A DNA stretch of 64,000 nt from an uncultured Sphingomonadaceae bacterium (lineage in GTDB: Bacteria > Pseudomonadota > Alphaproteobacteria > Sphingomonadales > Sphingomonadaceae). The notes under the pieces are model-generated. The model saw only the letters and a list, made by a program, of their open reading frames with translations. It did no database searches and had not been told where the DNA came from. This document shows positions 25,070-33,935 of this stretch, piece after piece. Each line of letters opens with the position of its first letter. Position 1 is the stretch's first letter. The stretch is taken from positions 396,792-460,791 of the forward strand of contig CANLSQ010000003.1 of the NCBI GenBank assembly GCA_947493955.1, read 5' to 3'. Made by a program: the position numbers and the translations under genes.

Positions 25070-25840
25070 ATGACAGGGCGATTGCAAGGAAAAGCGGCGA
25101 TTATTACCGGCGGTGCATCTGGCATAGGCGCCGCGATGGTGAAACGCTTTGCCGAGGAGGGCGCACAGGTGATTTCCACTGATGTCCAAGCAGAACTCGG
25201 CCAAAAGGTCGCCGATGAAGCCGGTGCGCTTTTCATGGAACAGGATGTTTCAGGCGAGGAGGGCTGGCAGGCGGTGGTAGACAAAGCGCAATCGGAATTT
25301 GCCCGCCTCGATATTCTCGTCAACAATGCCGGGATCGTTGCAGCCAAATCGATTGAGGACATTGATCTGGAAAGCTGGCACCATTTGCTCGGCATCAATC
25401 TGACCGGTGTGATGCTCGGGTGTCAGAATGCGATTAAGGCGATGAAGCAGAATCCCGGCGGATCATCCGGTGCGATTATCAATATCGCCTCGACATCGGC
25501 TTTTGCTGCACTTCCCGGAGACGTGACCTACACCGCTTCCAAAAGCGCCGTGCGGATGCTGACCCGGTCTGTCGCGGTGCATTGCGCGCAATCCGGCTTC
25601 AACATTCGCTGCAACAATATCGTGCCGGGCGGCACCCATACCGGCATTATCGATGCGGCCAAACAGGTCGTGCCTGATATTTATGACCGGGTCGCCGCCA
25701 TGTCACCTATGAACCGCATGGGCGAGGGCGCAGACATGGCCGGGGCAGCAGTCTATCTGGCCAGCGATGATGCGGCTTTCGTGACCGGCAGCGACCTGTT
25801 GGTTGACGGCGGGATGCTCGCCGTTCATCCCGGTTACTGA
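25070..25840 (+). CDS. SDR dehydrogenase (hydroxysteroid-dehydrogenase-like)
   Basis: This 256-residue classical SDR begins at the ATG at 25070 behind GAGGAGAG. It has TGGASGIG, an acidic Asp after beta-2 (ISTDVQ) favouring NAD, NNAG, the serine of NIASTSAF and the catalytic YTASK. It resembles 3-alpha/20-beta-hydroxysteroid dehydrogenases and other bacterial alcohol SDRs. Placed opposite the ketosteroid isomerase gene, oxidation of a steroid-like hydroxyl is an attractive but unproven role. It heads a plus-strand run through the DUF35, thiolase-like, ACAD, MDR and LEH-like genes. Confidence 0.9.
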   Translation: MTGRLQGKAAIITGGASGIGAAMVKRFAEEGAQVISTDVQAELGQKVADEAGALFMEQDVSGEEGWQAVVDKAQSEFARLDILVNNAGIVAAKSIEDIDLESWHHLLGINLTGVMLGCQNAIKAMKQNPGGSSGAIINIASTSAFAALPGDVTYTASKSAVRMLTRSVAVHCAQSGFNIRCNNIVPGGTHTGIIDAAKQVVPDIYDRVAAMSPMNRMGEGADMAGAAVYLASDDAAFVTGSDLLVDGGMLAVHPGY

Positions 25841-25918
25841 AGGCTTAGCCTAGCCGTTTTGGCAGTTATTGGGCATCATGCTTTGCCCTAATGTCCCCAG
25901 CAATAAAGGAGAGGGCGA

Positions 25919-26326
25919 ATGAACGCGCAGCCAATTGCAGACAATCTGTTCACCGACGACAATATGACCGCTCTGGTCGGCGCGCGAAACAAGCAGACGG
26001 GCCATATATCCTTCCCGCTGCCACTGACGCCCAATGACGATATCGAGCCGATAGCGCTGGCTTCGCGGGGTACCGTGTGGACTTATACGGTGCAGCGCTT
26101 TCCGCCCAAAACGCCTTATGCCGGCCCGGCTGATCCTGAAAATTTCAAACCTTATGTCGTTGCCTATGTCTCGCTACCGGGTCAGACGATGGTGGAATCG
26201 CGGCTTACGGGAATAGAGCCTGAAGATGTTAAAATCGGAATGGAAGTGGAACTGACCGCAATCCCGCTGGATCCGGATGCTCCGGCCAGCGAGCAAAAGA
26301 TGATCCACGCTTTCCAGCCTGTTTGA
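25919..26326 (+). CDS. DUF35 OB-fold protein without zinc-ribbon cysteines
   Basis: This 135-residue partner protein has the DUF35 layout, an N-terminal ribbon region (TALVGARNKQTGHISFPLPL) and an OB-fold (GTVWTYTVQRFPP, PYVVAYVSLPGQTMVESRLT, VKIGMEVEL). The protein has no cysteine at all, so the four zinc ligands usual in the ribbon (family form GxRCxxCG) are lost. DUF35 proteins bind thiolase-like partners and are needed for activity of steroid side-chain aldolases (ChsH2-DUF35 with Ltp2). The partner starts 12 bp downstream. Confidence 0.87.
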   Translation: MNAQPIADNLFTDDNMTALVGARNKQTGHISFPLPLTPNDDIEPIALASRGTVWTYTVQRFPPKTPYAGPADPENFKPYVVAYVSLPGQTMVESRLTGIEPEDVKIGMEVELTAIPLDPDAPASEQKMIHAFQPV

Positions 26327-26338
26327 GGAGAAATTGCA

Positions 26339-27484
26339 ATGAGCGACGTATGCATAGTAGGCGCGGGTATCCATCCCTTTGGCCGGACCGAAGGCCGTGA
26401 TGGCATGGATCAGGGCGTCTATGCGGTTAGGCAGGCATTGGCAGATACTGGGATAGCCTGGGAAGATGTCGAATTTGCCTTTGGCGGCTCGGCTGCCTCT
26501 GGTGCTGCTGATACCATGGTCTCGAAACTAGGACTGACCGGTATTCAGTTTATCAATGTTTCCAACGGTTGCGCCACCGGCGGCTCGGCACTGAATGCGG
26601 CGGCGAGTGCGATCAAATCGGGTGAATATGAGATCGGCATGGCCGTCGGTTTCGACAAGCACCCCCGAGGCGCGTTTAACGCGGACCCGGGTGCTTATGG
26701 CCTGCCCAACTGGTATGGTGAAGCGGGCTATATGCTGACCACACAGTTTTTCGGCGCGAAGATCATGCGTTATCTGCATGAGAATGGTTTGAGCCGGGAA
26801 GCGCTGGGGCGGGTTTCGGAAAAAGCCTTCCGCAATGGCGCGAAGACGGACCATGCGTGGCGGCGTAGTGAAGTCGATCTCGAAACGATCATGAACGCGC
26901 CGATGATCAGTGATCCGCTCAACAAATATATGTTCTGTTCACCAGCGGAAGGTGCAGTCGCACTTATCTTGGCGAGTGAGAAAAAGGCGAAGGAACTGGG
27001 CGGGCCGATGATCTGTCTGAAGACTTCCGTCATGCGGACACGGCCACCGGGATCGTTCGAGGTATTTGCAGCCTCCATCGACAATGAGCGCGGCGGCACG
27101 GCGACCGAAATAGCCGCCAAGGCAGCCTTTGAGCAGGCAGGCATGGGACCGGAAGATATTGATGTCGCACAGCTTCAGGATACCGAATCCGGCGCCGAAA
27201 TCATGCACATGGCGGAAAACGGCTTCTGTCCCCATGGCGATCAGGAAAAATGGCTGATCGAGGGGCGGACCGAGATAAACGGAGCCTTGCCTGTGAACAC
27301 CGATGGTGGCTGCCTGGCCTGCGGTGAGCCAATTGGTGCTTCCGGCTTGCGGCAGGTTTACGAAAATGTCGTGCAGCTGCGTGGGACGGCCGGGGACCGG
27401 CAGGTGCCGGGCGATCCGAAGACCGCCTATACACAGGTCTATGGCGCGCCGGGTGTTTCGGCTGTGACGATATTGCAGCGTTGA
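26339..27484 (+). CDS. Thiolase-superfamily protein (SCP2/Ltp type), altered active site
   Basis: This 381-residue thiolase-fold protein keeps the nucleophile region (NVSNGCATGG, Cys78). The motif normally GHPxGASG reads GEPIGASG (Glu330 for His), and the position of the usual His-Asp-x-Phe loop reads AQLQDTES. Two of the catalytic histidines of true thiolases are therefore missing. Together with the adjacent DUF35 protein this points to the lipid-transfer-protein (Ltp) branch, some of whose members are retro-aldolases for steroid side chains rather than thiolases. Claisen or thiolytic chemistry cannot be excluded. Confidence 0.87.
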   Translation: MSDVCIVGAGIHPFGRTEGRDGMDQGVYAVRQALADTGIAWEDVEFAFGGSAASGAADTMVSKLGLTGIQFINVSNGCATGGSALNAAASAIKSGEYEIGMAVGFDKHPRGAFNADPGAYGLPNWYGEAGYMLTTQFFGAKIMRYLHENGLSREALGRVSEKAFRNGAKTDHAWRRSEVDLETIMNAPMISDPLNKYMFCSPAEGAVALILASEKKAKELGGPMICLKTSVMRTRPPGSFEVFAASIDNERGGTATEIAAKAAFEQAGMGPEDIDVAQLQDTESGAEIMHMAENGFCPHGDQEKWLIEGRTEINGALPVNTDGGCLACGEPIGASGLRQVYENVVQLRGTAGDRQVPGDPKTAYTQVYGAPGVSAVTILQR

Positions 27485-27510
27485 GGTTTTGCTGTATTCC
27501 TGAAGAGCTT

Positions 27511-27587
27511 GTGCTCCGCACTTGATGCGGAGCACAGGTGAGGTGGGCGTAACAGCCATCCTAGGCTCCGCATCAAGTGCGGAGCAC
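27511..27587. repeat. Pair of inverted palindromic units (REP-like)
   Basis: Unit 1 is GTGCTCCGCA-CTTGA-TGCGGAGCAC (27511-27535). Unit 2 (27565-27587) holds the exact reverse complement of the core, CTCCGCATCAAGTGCGGAG. The two units face each other across about 30 bp, like a bacterial interspersed mosaic element. They lie between the thiolase-like and ACAD genes and may shape mRNA decay. Confidence 0.75.
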
Positions 27588-27614
27588 GTTGCTAGAATAT
27601 TTAAGGAACAATAA

Positions 27615-28778
27615 TTGAACCACGAAATCAGCGCCGAAGCCCGGGCCATTGCCGACAAGGTCGAAACTTTCGTCCGCGATAAAATTTTCACCTATGAAAA
27701 AGACCCGCGCTGCGAGGATCACGGACCAACCGATGAACTGGTTCAGGAAATGCGTGCTCTTGCCAGAGAAGCCGGTATTCTCACCCCGCATATCCGCGAA
27801 GACGGCAGCCATTTGACTCATCTCGAAACGGCTCTGGTATTGCGCAAATCCGGCCTTTCCCCACTCGGCCCGCTGGCCGTCAACACCTTCGCGCCGGATG
27901 AAGGCAACATGTATCTGCTCGGCAAATGTGCATCGCCAGAGCAAAAAGAGCATTTCCTAAAGCCGTTGGTGGAAGGCAAGACGCGCTCCGCCTTTTTCAT
28001 GACCGAACCGGCCAGTGAAAATGGCGCTGGTTCCGACCCGATGATGATGCAGACGACCGCCAAGCCGGATGGCAATCATTGGGTCATTAACGGCCGCAAG
28101 ACCTTTATCACCGGGGCCAAGGGTGCGACCGTGGGTATTGTGATGGCAAAGTCCGATGACGGTGCCTGCATGTTCCTTGTCGATCTGCCCGATCCGGCAA
28201 TCACCATCGAGCGCGTGCTCGACACAATCGACAGTTCCATGCCCGGTAGCCATTCGGTGGTGAACATCGATAATTTGCGGGTGCCTGCTGACCAGATGCT
28301 CGGCGAAAGTGGTGAGGGTTTCAAATATGCGCAGGTCCGGCTGGCCCCGGCGCGGCTCACCCATTGCATGCGCTGGCTTGGCTGCTGTGACCGGGCGCAG
28401 GAAATTGCCACCGACTATGCCTGCAAGCGGATGGCCTTTGGCAAACCGCTGGTGGATCATGAAGGCGTCGGTTTCATGCTGGCGGAAAACCAGATTGACC
28501 TGAAACAGGCGGAATTGATGATCGACTGGTGTGCGAAAGTTCTCGACACCGGCGATATTGGCACGACCGAAAGCTCAATGGCCAAGGTCGCGGTTTCCGA
28601 AGCCTTGTTCCGCATCGCTGACAAATGCGTCCAAGTCATGGGCGGTACCGGTCTCAGCCAGGATACGGTTGTCGAACAGGTCTTCCGCGAAGTGCGTGCG
28701 TTCCGTGTTTATGATGGCCCGACCGAAGTGCATAAATGGTCGCTCGCCAAGAAAATCAAGAAATCCCAAAAGATCTGA
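27615..28778 (+). CDS. Acyl-CoA dehydrogenase (ACAD10/11-like)
   Basis: This 387-residue acyl-CoA dehydrogenase probably begins with TTG at 27615 (AAGGA eight bases upstream). It has FFMTEPASENGAGSDPMMMQ, WVINGRKTFITGAKGA, the RMAFGKPLVDHEGVGFML helix and the C-terminal RVYDGPTEVHKWSLAKKI. In that last motif the MCAD-type Glu is Asp, as in ACAD10/11-like enzymes that act on long or branched acyl-CoA. It follows the palindromic repeats and precedes an MDR gene by 14 bp. Confidence 0.91.
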   Translation: MNHEISAEARAIADKVETFVRDKIFTYEKDPRCEDHGPTDELVQEMRALAREAGILTPHIREDGSHLTHLETALVLRKSGLSPLGPLAVNTFAPDEGNMYLLGKCASPEQKEHFLKPLVEGKTRSAFFMTEPASENGAGSDPMMMQTTAKPDGNHWVINGRKTFITGAKGATVGIVMAKSDDGACMFLVDLPDPAITIERVLDTIDSSMPGSHSVVNIDNLRVPADQMLGESGEGFKYAQVRLAPARLTHCMRWLGCCDRAQEIATDYACKRMAFGKPLVDHEGVGFMLAENQIDLKQAELMIDWCAKVLDTGDIGTTESSMAKVAVSEALFRIADKCVQVMGGTGLSQDTVVEQVFREVRAFRVYDGPTEVHKWSLAKKIKKSQKI

Positions 28779-28792
28779 GCAGAGGAAATTCC

Positions 28793-29815
28793 ATGACCAA
28801 GAACCGCAAATTCACCCTTGTCAGTCGCCCTGATGGCGAACCCAAGCCGAGCGATTTCGCCTTGGTCGAGGAAGACCTGCCGGAATTGCAGGATGGTGCG
28901 TTTCTGGTTCGCAATCACTATATCTCGCTCGATCCGGCACAGCGGGGATGGATGAGCGATGCAGAAAGCTATATGCCGCCAATAGCTTTGGGCGCTGCGG
29001 TGACGGCGAGCGCCGTGGGCCGCGTCCACGCATCGAAAAATCCCGATTTTCCGGAAGGGCAATGGGTTGTCGGCCTTGCCGCTATGGAGGAATATTCGGT
29101 GGTTCAGGCGGGTGGCTTTACCGCACCTGTTGATGCATCGCTGGTTCCTTCGCCGACCAATTTCCTGTCGGTCTTGGGCGCTGTCGGCATGACGGCCTAT
29201 TTCGGTATGATCGATGACGGCAAACCCAAGGAAGGCGAGACATTGCTTGTCACCGGCGCGGCTGGTGCTGTCGGATCGCTGGTTGGACAGATTGGCAAGA
29301 TAAAGGGCTGCCGAGTCGTTGGTATCGCTGGCGGTGCCGACAAATGCGCAAAGCTGGTGGATGACTATGGTTTTGATGCAGCGATTGATTATCGCGGCAA
29401 AAGCCAGGCTGAACTGGAAGCTGAAATTGCAGCGGCCGCGCCCGATGGGGTCGATATCATCTGGGAGAATGTCGGCGGCATCATCATGGATGCGGGCATT
29501 GCCTCGATCAACGAATATGGCCGGATGGTGCTCTGCGGCCTGATCAGCGAATATAACAGCCCGGAGCCCGTGGGCACGCGTAACCTGTGGTATCTGATCT
29601 CGCGTCAGGCGACGATCAAGGGCTTTCTTGTCCGCGATTATCCGCCGCGCTTTCCTGAGGGCATTGCGCAGATGGGGCAATGGCTGGCCGAGGGCAAAAT
29701 CAAGCATGACGAGGATATCGAAAAAGGTATCGAGAACAGCTATGACGCTTTCATGAAGCTGTTCTCCGGCGGCAATCAGGGCAAGATGATTCTGGACGTT
29801 TCACCCGAGGAATAA
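28793..29815 (+). CDS. NADP-dependent MDR oxidoreductase, second copy
   Basis: This 340-residue paralogue of the protein at 21114-22115 has the same SLDPAQRGWM and GAAGAVGSLVGQIGKIKGCR segments. The ATG at 28793 has GAGGAAA upstream. It should reduce an activated C=C bond with NADPH (prostaglandin-reductase/CurA family) or oxidise in reverse. Two copies flanking the acyl-CoA dehydrogenases suggest two unsaturated-ketone steps or different stereochemistry. Confidence 0.9.
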   Translation: MTKNRKFTLVSRPDGEPKPSDFALVEEDLPELQDGAFLVRNHYISLDPAQRGWMSDAESYMPPIALGAAVTASAVGRVHASKNPDFPEGQWVVGLAAMEEYSVVQAGGFTAPVDASLVPSPTNFLSVLGAVGMTAYFGMIDDGKPKEGETLLVTGAAGAVGSLVGQIGKIKGCRVVGIAGGADKCAKLVDDYGFDAAIDYRGKSQAELEAEIAAAAPDGVDIIWENVGGIIMDAGIASINEYGRMVLCGLISEYNSPEPVGTRNLWYLISRQATIKGFLVRDYPPRFPEGIAQMGQWLAEGKIKHDEDIEKGIENSYDAFMKLFSGGNQGKMILDVSPEE

Positions 29816-29826
29816 GGAGTATCACC

Positions 29827-30282
29827 ATGTCAAATGCTGCTGAACAGGTCGTCCTCGACTTTATCGAAAGCTGGAACCGGATGGACTATGACTCCATCTA
29901 CGCGGCGATGGCGGATGATATTTTCTACCACAATATCCCGATGGAACCCTGTGAAGGGATTGGAGCCGTACGGGCCTTTTTTGAAGGCTCCGGCATGGGA
30001 TCGGACGGTGCGGAATGGATAACCCACCATATCGCGACCAACGGGAATGTCGTGTTGACCGAACGGACCGACAAGTTCCGGATCAATGGCGAATGGATCG
30101 CCATCCGCGTGATGGGCACGTTTGAGATTACAGATGGCAAGATCGCCAAATGGCGGGATTATTTCGATCTCGGCCAGTTTCAGGGCGAGATGGCGCGCGT
30201 CATGGGCGGGGGCACCGCCCGACCGCTTAGCTCGGCTGATAAAGCGTCCCGTTGTCTACCGGATATTCACCCGCAGTCATAA
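29827..30282 (+). CDS. Limonene-1,2-epoxide-hydrolase-like protein
   Basis: This 151-residue NTF2-fold protein has the residues of the Rhodococcus limonene-epoxide hydrolase site in the right order: Tyr34-x-Asn36 (FYHNIP), Arg80-x-Asp82 (ERTDKF) and Asp111 (WRDYFD). They match Tyr53/Asn55, Arg99/Asp101 and Asp132 of the known enzyme. It would add water to an epoxide in one step. GGAGTATCACC precedes the ATG. The last 56 bp overlap the end of the convergent SDR gene. Confidence 0.83.
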   Translation: MSNAAEQVVLDFIESWNRMDYDSIYAAMADDIFYHNIPMEPCEGIGAVRAFFEGSGMGSDGAEWITHHIATNGNVVLTERTDKFRINGEWIAIRVMGTFEITDGKIAKWRDYFDLGQFQGEMARVMGGGTARPLSSADKASRCLPDIHPQS

Positions 30283-30988
30283 ATCGCGAAGCGTCACTAG
30301 CTAGATAGACGCATAGCTCCGCCACATCATTGGGATGGCCCAATCCGCCGAGTGGGATCATCCCGGTTTCCGGTGTCGGATCCCCTTCCGCGCCGACAGC
30401 GGCCTGCCGGACCATTGGGGTGTCAATGCCAGCAGGGTGCAGGCTGTTGCAGCGGATGGGGTAGTTCTGCTCCTTGCAATGCAGCGCGACAGATTTGGTT
30501 AGCGAGCGCACACCGCCCTTGGCTGCGGCATAGGCCAGAAACGGGGAGTAGCCCTGCAGTGCTGCCATCGAACTCAGGTTGATGATCGAGCTTGGTTGAT
30601 CATTGTCTTTCATCGCCCGAACAGCCGTCTGACAGCCAAGGAACACACCTTCCAGCATGACCGAATTTGTGAGGCGAAACTGTTCCAGGGTACAGTCTTC
30701 AATAGTGGCGGGGATAACCAAACCGGCATTGTTGACCAATATATGGGGCGTTCCGAAGGCTTTGCCGGTCTCTTCAAATATCTCCGCCCAACGCGCTTGA
30801 TCCACAACATCCTGATGCAAGGCAAGCGCATCTGGGCCAATACTTTCAGCGACTGCTTCCACATTTTCCATATTTATATCAGTGACGACGACCATGGCGC
30901 CTTCATGAACAAACGTTTCGCTAATAGCTTTGCCAAGCCCCGAACCGGCACCTGTGACAATCGCGATTTTACCTTCCAAACGACCCAT
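30227..30988 (-). CDS. SDR family dehydrogenase
   Basis: This 253-residue SDR starts at the ATG at 30988 (GGGAGAGG upstream); an in-frame start at 31093 would add a hydrophobic leader with no good ribosome site. It has TGAGSGLGK, Asp after beta-2 (VVTDINMENV), NNAG, NLSSMAAL and the catalytic YAAAK. It is NAD-type and resembles hydroxysteroid or cyclic-alcohol dehydrogenases. Its 3' end overlaps that of the epoxide-hydrolase-like gene by 56 bp, tail to tail. It is divergent from the TonB receptor at 31261. Confidence 0.89.
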   Translation of the reverse strand: MGRLEGKIAIVTGAGSGLGKAISETFVHEGAMVVVTDINMENVEAVAESIGPDALALHQDVVDQARWAEIFEETGKAFGTPHILVNNAGLVIPATIEDCTLEQFRLTNSVMLEGVFLGCQTAVRAMKDNDQPSSIINLSSMAALQGYSPFLAYAAAKGGVRSLTKSVALHCKEQNYPIRCNSLHPAGIDTPMVRQAAVGAEGDPTPETGMIPLGGLGHPNDVAELCVYLASDASRFMTAGEYPVDNGTLYQPS

Positions 30989-31260
30989 ATTAACCTCTCC
31001 CAAACCTGTATTTTGGATAGTATAGGCGGTGATGATCCCAATCATGGCAATACCCATTATCGCTAGTATCCGTAGCGGATTCCGGATGGGCATTGCTCAT
31101 AATGTTGCGCGAATATCACAGTTTGGCATATTTGCTATCAAATTGGCTAGCAGAGCGTCTGCAAACTCCTGCTTAAGATGAACCCATAATTAGCGCGGAA
31201 AAACCGCCAGTTATTTTGGATGAGACTCTGGTCCGCGACCGGGGAATTTGGGAGAGAGCG

Positions 31261-33777
31261 ATGACTAAATTATCACAACACCACAAAACTATCTTTTCAG
31301 GCAAATCAGTACGGGGATTGCTGATGGGTTCTGCAGCTAGTCTGGCCTTTGCCGGCGTTGCTGCCCCGGCCCATGCACAGGATGAGGTTGCGGAAGATGA
31401 CAGCAACGTCATTACGGTCATCGCCCGTAAGCAGACTGAAACACTGCAGGAAGTGCCGGTAACGGTGACGGCCATTGGTGGTGATACGCTGGAGAAATTC
31501 CAGGTCGACCAGATTGCCGACGTGGTTAGCCGCGTTCCGGCGCTGAACGTTCAAGTAGGCGGATCTGGTTCGGGTGGTCAGATTTCATTGCGCGGCGTGG
31601 GTTCGTCCAACATTTCGGCATCTTTTGACTCTGCCGTCGCGTTCGATTTTGATGGTGTTCAGGTTAGCACCATGCGGATTGTTCAGGCCGGTTTCTTTGA
31701 TGTCGAACAAATTGATGTTCTGAAGGGTCCGCAATCGCTGTTCTTTGGTAAAAGTGCATCAGCCGGCGTATTCGCCATCCGGTCGGCCAATCCGACACCT
31801 GATTGGGAAATCGGCGGCAAGGCTTCTTATGAATTTGAAGAAGAAGGTTATGTTGTAGGCGGCTACATTTCCGGCCCGATAAGCGACACCCTCGGTGTAA
31901 GGCTGGCTGCGCAATATACGGATATCGACAAATATGTCGAGCTGACGCCGGAAACACCGGCCTTCAACCGCAATCGCGGGCTCAAAGACTTTGTTGGGCG
32001 ACTGACCTTGCAGTGGGATCCGGCCGACAATTTCAGTGCGAACTTCAAACTAAATTACGTTCGCAACGAAAATGACGGAGCGATCGCCCATTCCGATATT
32101 GACTGTGGACCCAATGGCAGGGCCGACGAAGTTGTATTGCTTGGAAACGCGGATGACCCGTTCACCGTCGCAATCCCAAGTAACGCAGATTGTAACATTA
32201 ACGACAACCTCTATCCCACGGCCGACCCCGCAGCAGCACTCGTCGGTCGTGTCCCCGACGGGAGTGGTGCAGGAGCAAATTTCAACGGTCGCCCCTTTGG
32301 CGAAACGGATATTATTTTCGGCCGCCTCCGCTGGGATCTTGATCTTTCGGATAGCCTGACACTGACTTCTGTTTCCGGCTATCTCAGCCTTGATGCGGTT
32401 GATTTTGATTCCTACAGCTATGTTGGTGTCGGCCCTGCTGTTCCATTCTCCAGCACTGGACCAGCTGCTTTGCCTCCCGCATTGGCAGCCATTAACGGAA
32501 CCGGCGTGCCTTTAGGAGTAGGTAACAGCGATCCGCGCAACAAGACGGAACAGTTCACACAAGAACTTCGCCTGGCCAGTGACTTTGACGGCATGTTCAA
32601 CTTCATGGTGGGGGCATTTTACGAAACCCGCGATATTGATTTCGACACATCGCAACAGGCGGTCAATATTTCTCTGATCGCTCCGGATCCCGTCACCGGG
32701 AATACTTTTGACTGGTTCAAGCAGCAAAATACGGAAACAGAGGCCTTCTCTCTGTTCGGAAGTGTAACGTTAGATTTGACAGAGCAGCTGCAGCTGTCCG
32801 GTGGCCTGCGTTGGACGGATGAGAGTAAGACCAGCAGAATTAGCTTGCCTTATTCACATGCTTTCTTGTCCGGTGGTGGTGCCTTCCTGACCAGCGGATT
32901 CTTCTCTGGACCGATTGACTTTTCTGACAGTAATTTCTCTCCAGAAGTGTCTATCCGGTATCAGGCGACGCCAGATATCAATATTTATGGTGCCTTCAAG
33001 ACCGGTTTCAAATCTGGTGGTATCGACAACAGTGCCTTGCCATCCTTTGGTCTGGGTCTCGCGGCGGCAGCCAATGATTTTAGCGGCCTGATCTTTGAAT
33101 CAGAAACCGGTCTTGGCGGCGAAGTCGGTGTCAAAGCACAATTTGCAGATCGTTCAGTTACATTGAACACCTCGCTCTTCTACTATGTGTTCGACGACCT
33201 GCAGGTTCAGAACTTTGATGCGACGATCATTCAGTTCCAGACTTTCAACGCCAGTCAGCTGACGAGTAAGGGTGTTGATGTCGAATTTGCCTGGCAGACG
33301 CCGGTTGATGGCCTGAATTTCTCGGGCGCTCTCGCTTATACAGACGCCAAGTTTAGCGATACTTTCATTACGACATCTGGTGAAGATCTGGATGGTCGCC
33401 GAGCTGCACGGGCACCGGAATTTGCCGGAAATATTGCGTTTGACTGGACAATTCCGATGAGCGATTCGCTGGAGTTTGGATTGAGCGGTAACGCCCAATA
33501 TACCGGTTCGTATTTCACCAATGAAGATTCCATCAATGACATCAAACAGGACAGCTATGTCACGCTCGATGGTTCCGTCTCGGTTGGTGATCCGGACGGC
33601 AAATGGAAATTGTCGCTGGTTGGTGTGAACCTGACCGATGAAATCTGGATCAACACCAGTGGCGGCCGGCCATTCCTGGCACCAGCCAATAATTTTGGCA
33701 TTCCGGTGGGCGATGACTCGGTCGTCACCCAAAACCGTGGCCGCCAGGTCTTTGTGGAGGCTAGCTTCAAGTTCTGA
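31261..33777 (+). CDS. TonB-dependent outer-membrane receptor
   Basis: This 838-residue receptor begins at the ATG at 31261 (GGGAGAG upstream) with a long Sec signal peptide ending PAHAQD. A TonB-box-like NVITVIARKQ precedes the plug (LQEVPVTVTAIGG, ISLRGVGSSN, IDVLKGPQSLFFGKSASAGV). The barrel ends in RQVFVEASFKF. It likely brings the substrate of the surrounding catabolic island through the outer membrane. This is inferred from position, since the ligand cannot be read from the sequence. A strong terminator follows. Confidence 0.93.
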   Translation: MTKLSQHHKTIFSGKSVRGLLMGSAASLAFAGVAAPAHAQDEVAEDDSNVITVIARKQTETLQEVPVTVTAIGGDTLEKFQVDQIADVVSRVPALNVQVGGSGSGGQISLRGVGSSNISASFDSAVAFDFDGVQVSTMRIVQAGFFDVEQIDVLKGPQSLFFGKSASAGVFAIRSANPTPDWEIGGKASYEFEEEGYVVGGYISGPISDTLGVRLAAQYTDIDKYVELTPETPAFNRNRGLKDFVGRLTLQWDPADNFSANFKLNYVRNENDGAIAHSDIDCGPNGRADEVVLLGNADDPFTVAIPSNADCNINDNLYPTADPAAALVGRVPDGSGAGANFNGRPFGETDIIFGRLRWDLDLSDSLTLTSVSGYLSLDAVDFDSYSYVGVGPAVPFSSTGPAALPPALAAINGTGVPLGVGNSDPRNKTEQFTQELRLASDFDGMFNFMVGAFYETRDIDFDTSQQAVNISLIAPDPVTGNTFDWFKQQNTETEAFSLFGSVTLDLTEQLQLSGGLRWTDESKTSRISLPYSHAFLSGGGAFLTSGFFSGPIDFSDSNFSPEVSIRYQATPDINIYGAFKTGFKSGGIDNSALPSFGLGLAAAANDFSGLIFESETGLGGEVGVKAQFADRSVTLNTSLFYYVFDDLQVQNFDATIIQFQTFNASQLTSKGVDVEFAWQTPVDGLNFSGALAYTDAKFSDTFITTSGEDLDGRRAARAPEFAGNIAFDWTIPMSDSLEFGLSGNAQYTGSYFTNEDSINDIKQDSYVTLDGSVSVGDPDGKWKLSLVGVNLTDEIWINTSGGRPFLAPANNFGIPVGDDSVVTQNRGRQVFVEASFKF

Positions 33778-33800
33778 TCAACTCTCCCGTTGATCAAAGC

Positions 33801-33838
33801 GGGCCGGGACAGCGGGGGGCTGTTCCCGGCCCTTTTTT
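33801..33838 (+). terminator. Rho-independent terminator after TonB receptor gene
   Basis: GGGCCGGGACAG (33801-33812) pairs with CTGTTCCCGGCCC (33820-33832) with one bulged base, followed by six T. Confidence 0.9.
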
Positions 33839-33935
33839 GTGCATCACAAAGGTTGGGCGATAGCCATATTGAGAGTGGTTTCCAGCGGGTGATCATCTAG
33901 TTTGAAAGACATATTCAGGAATCGAGGAGCAGATT

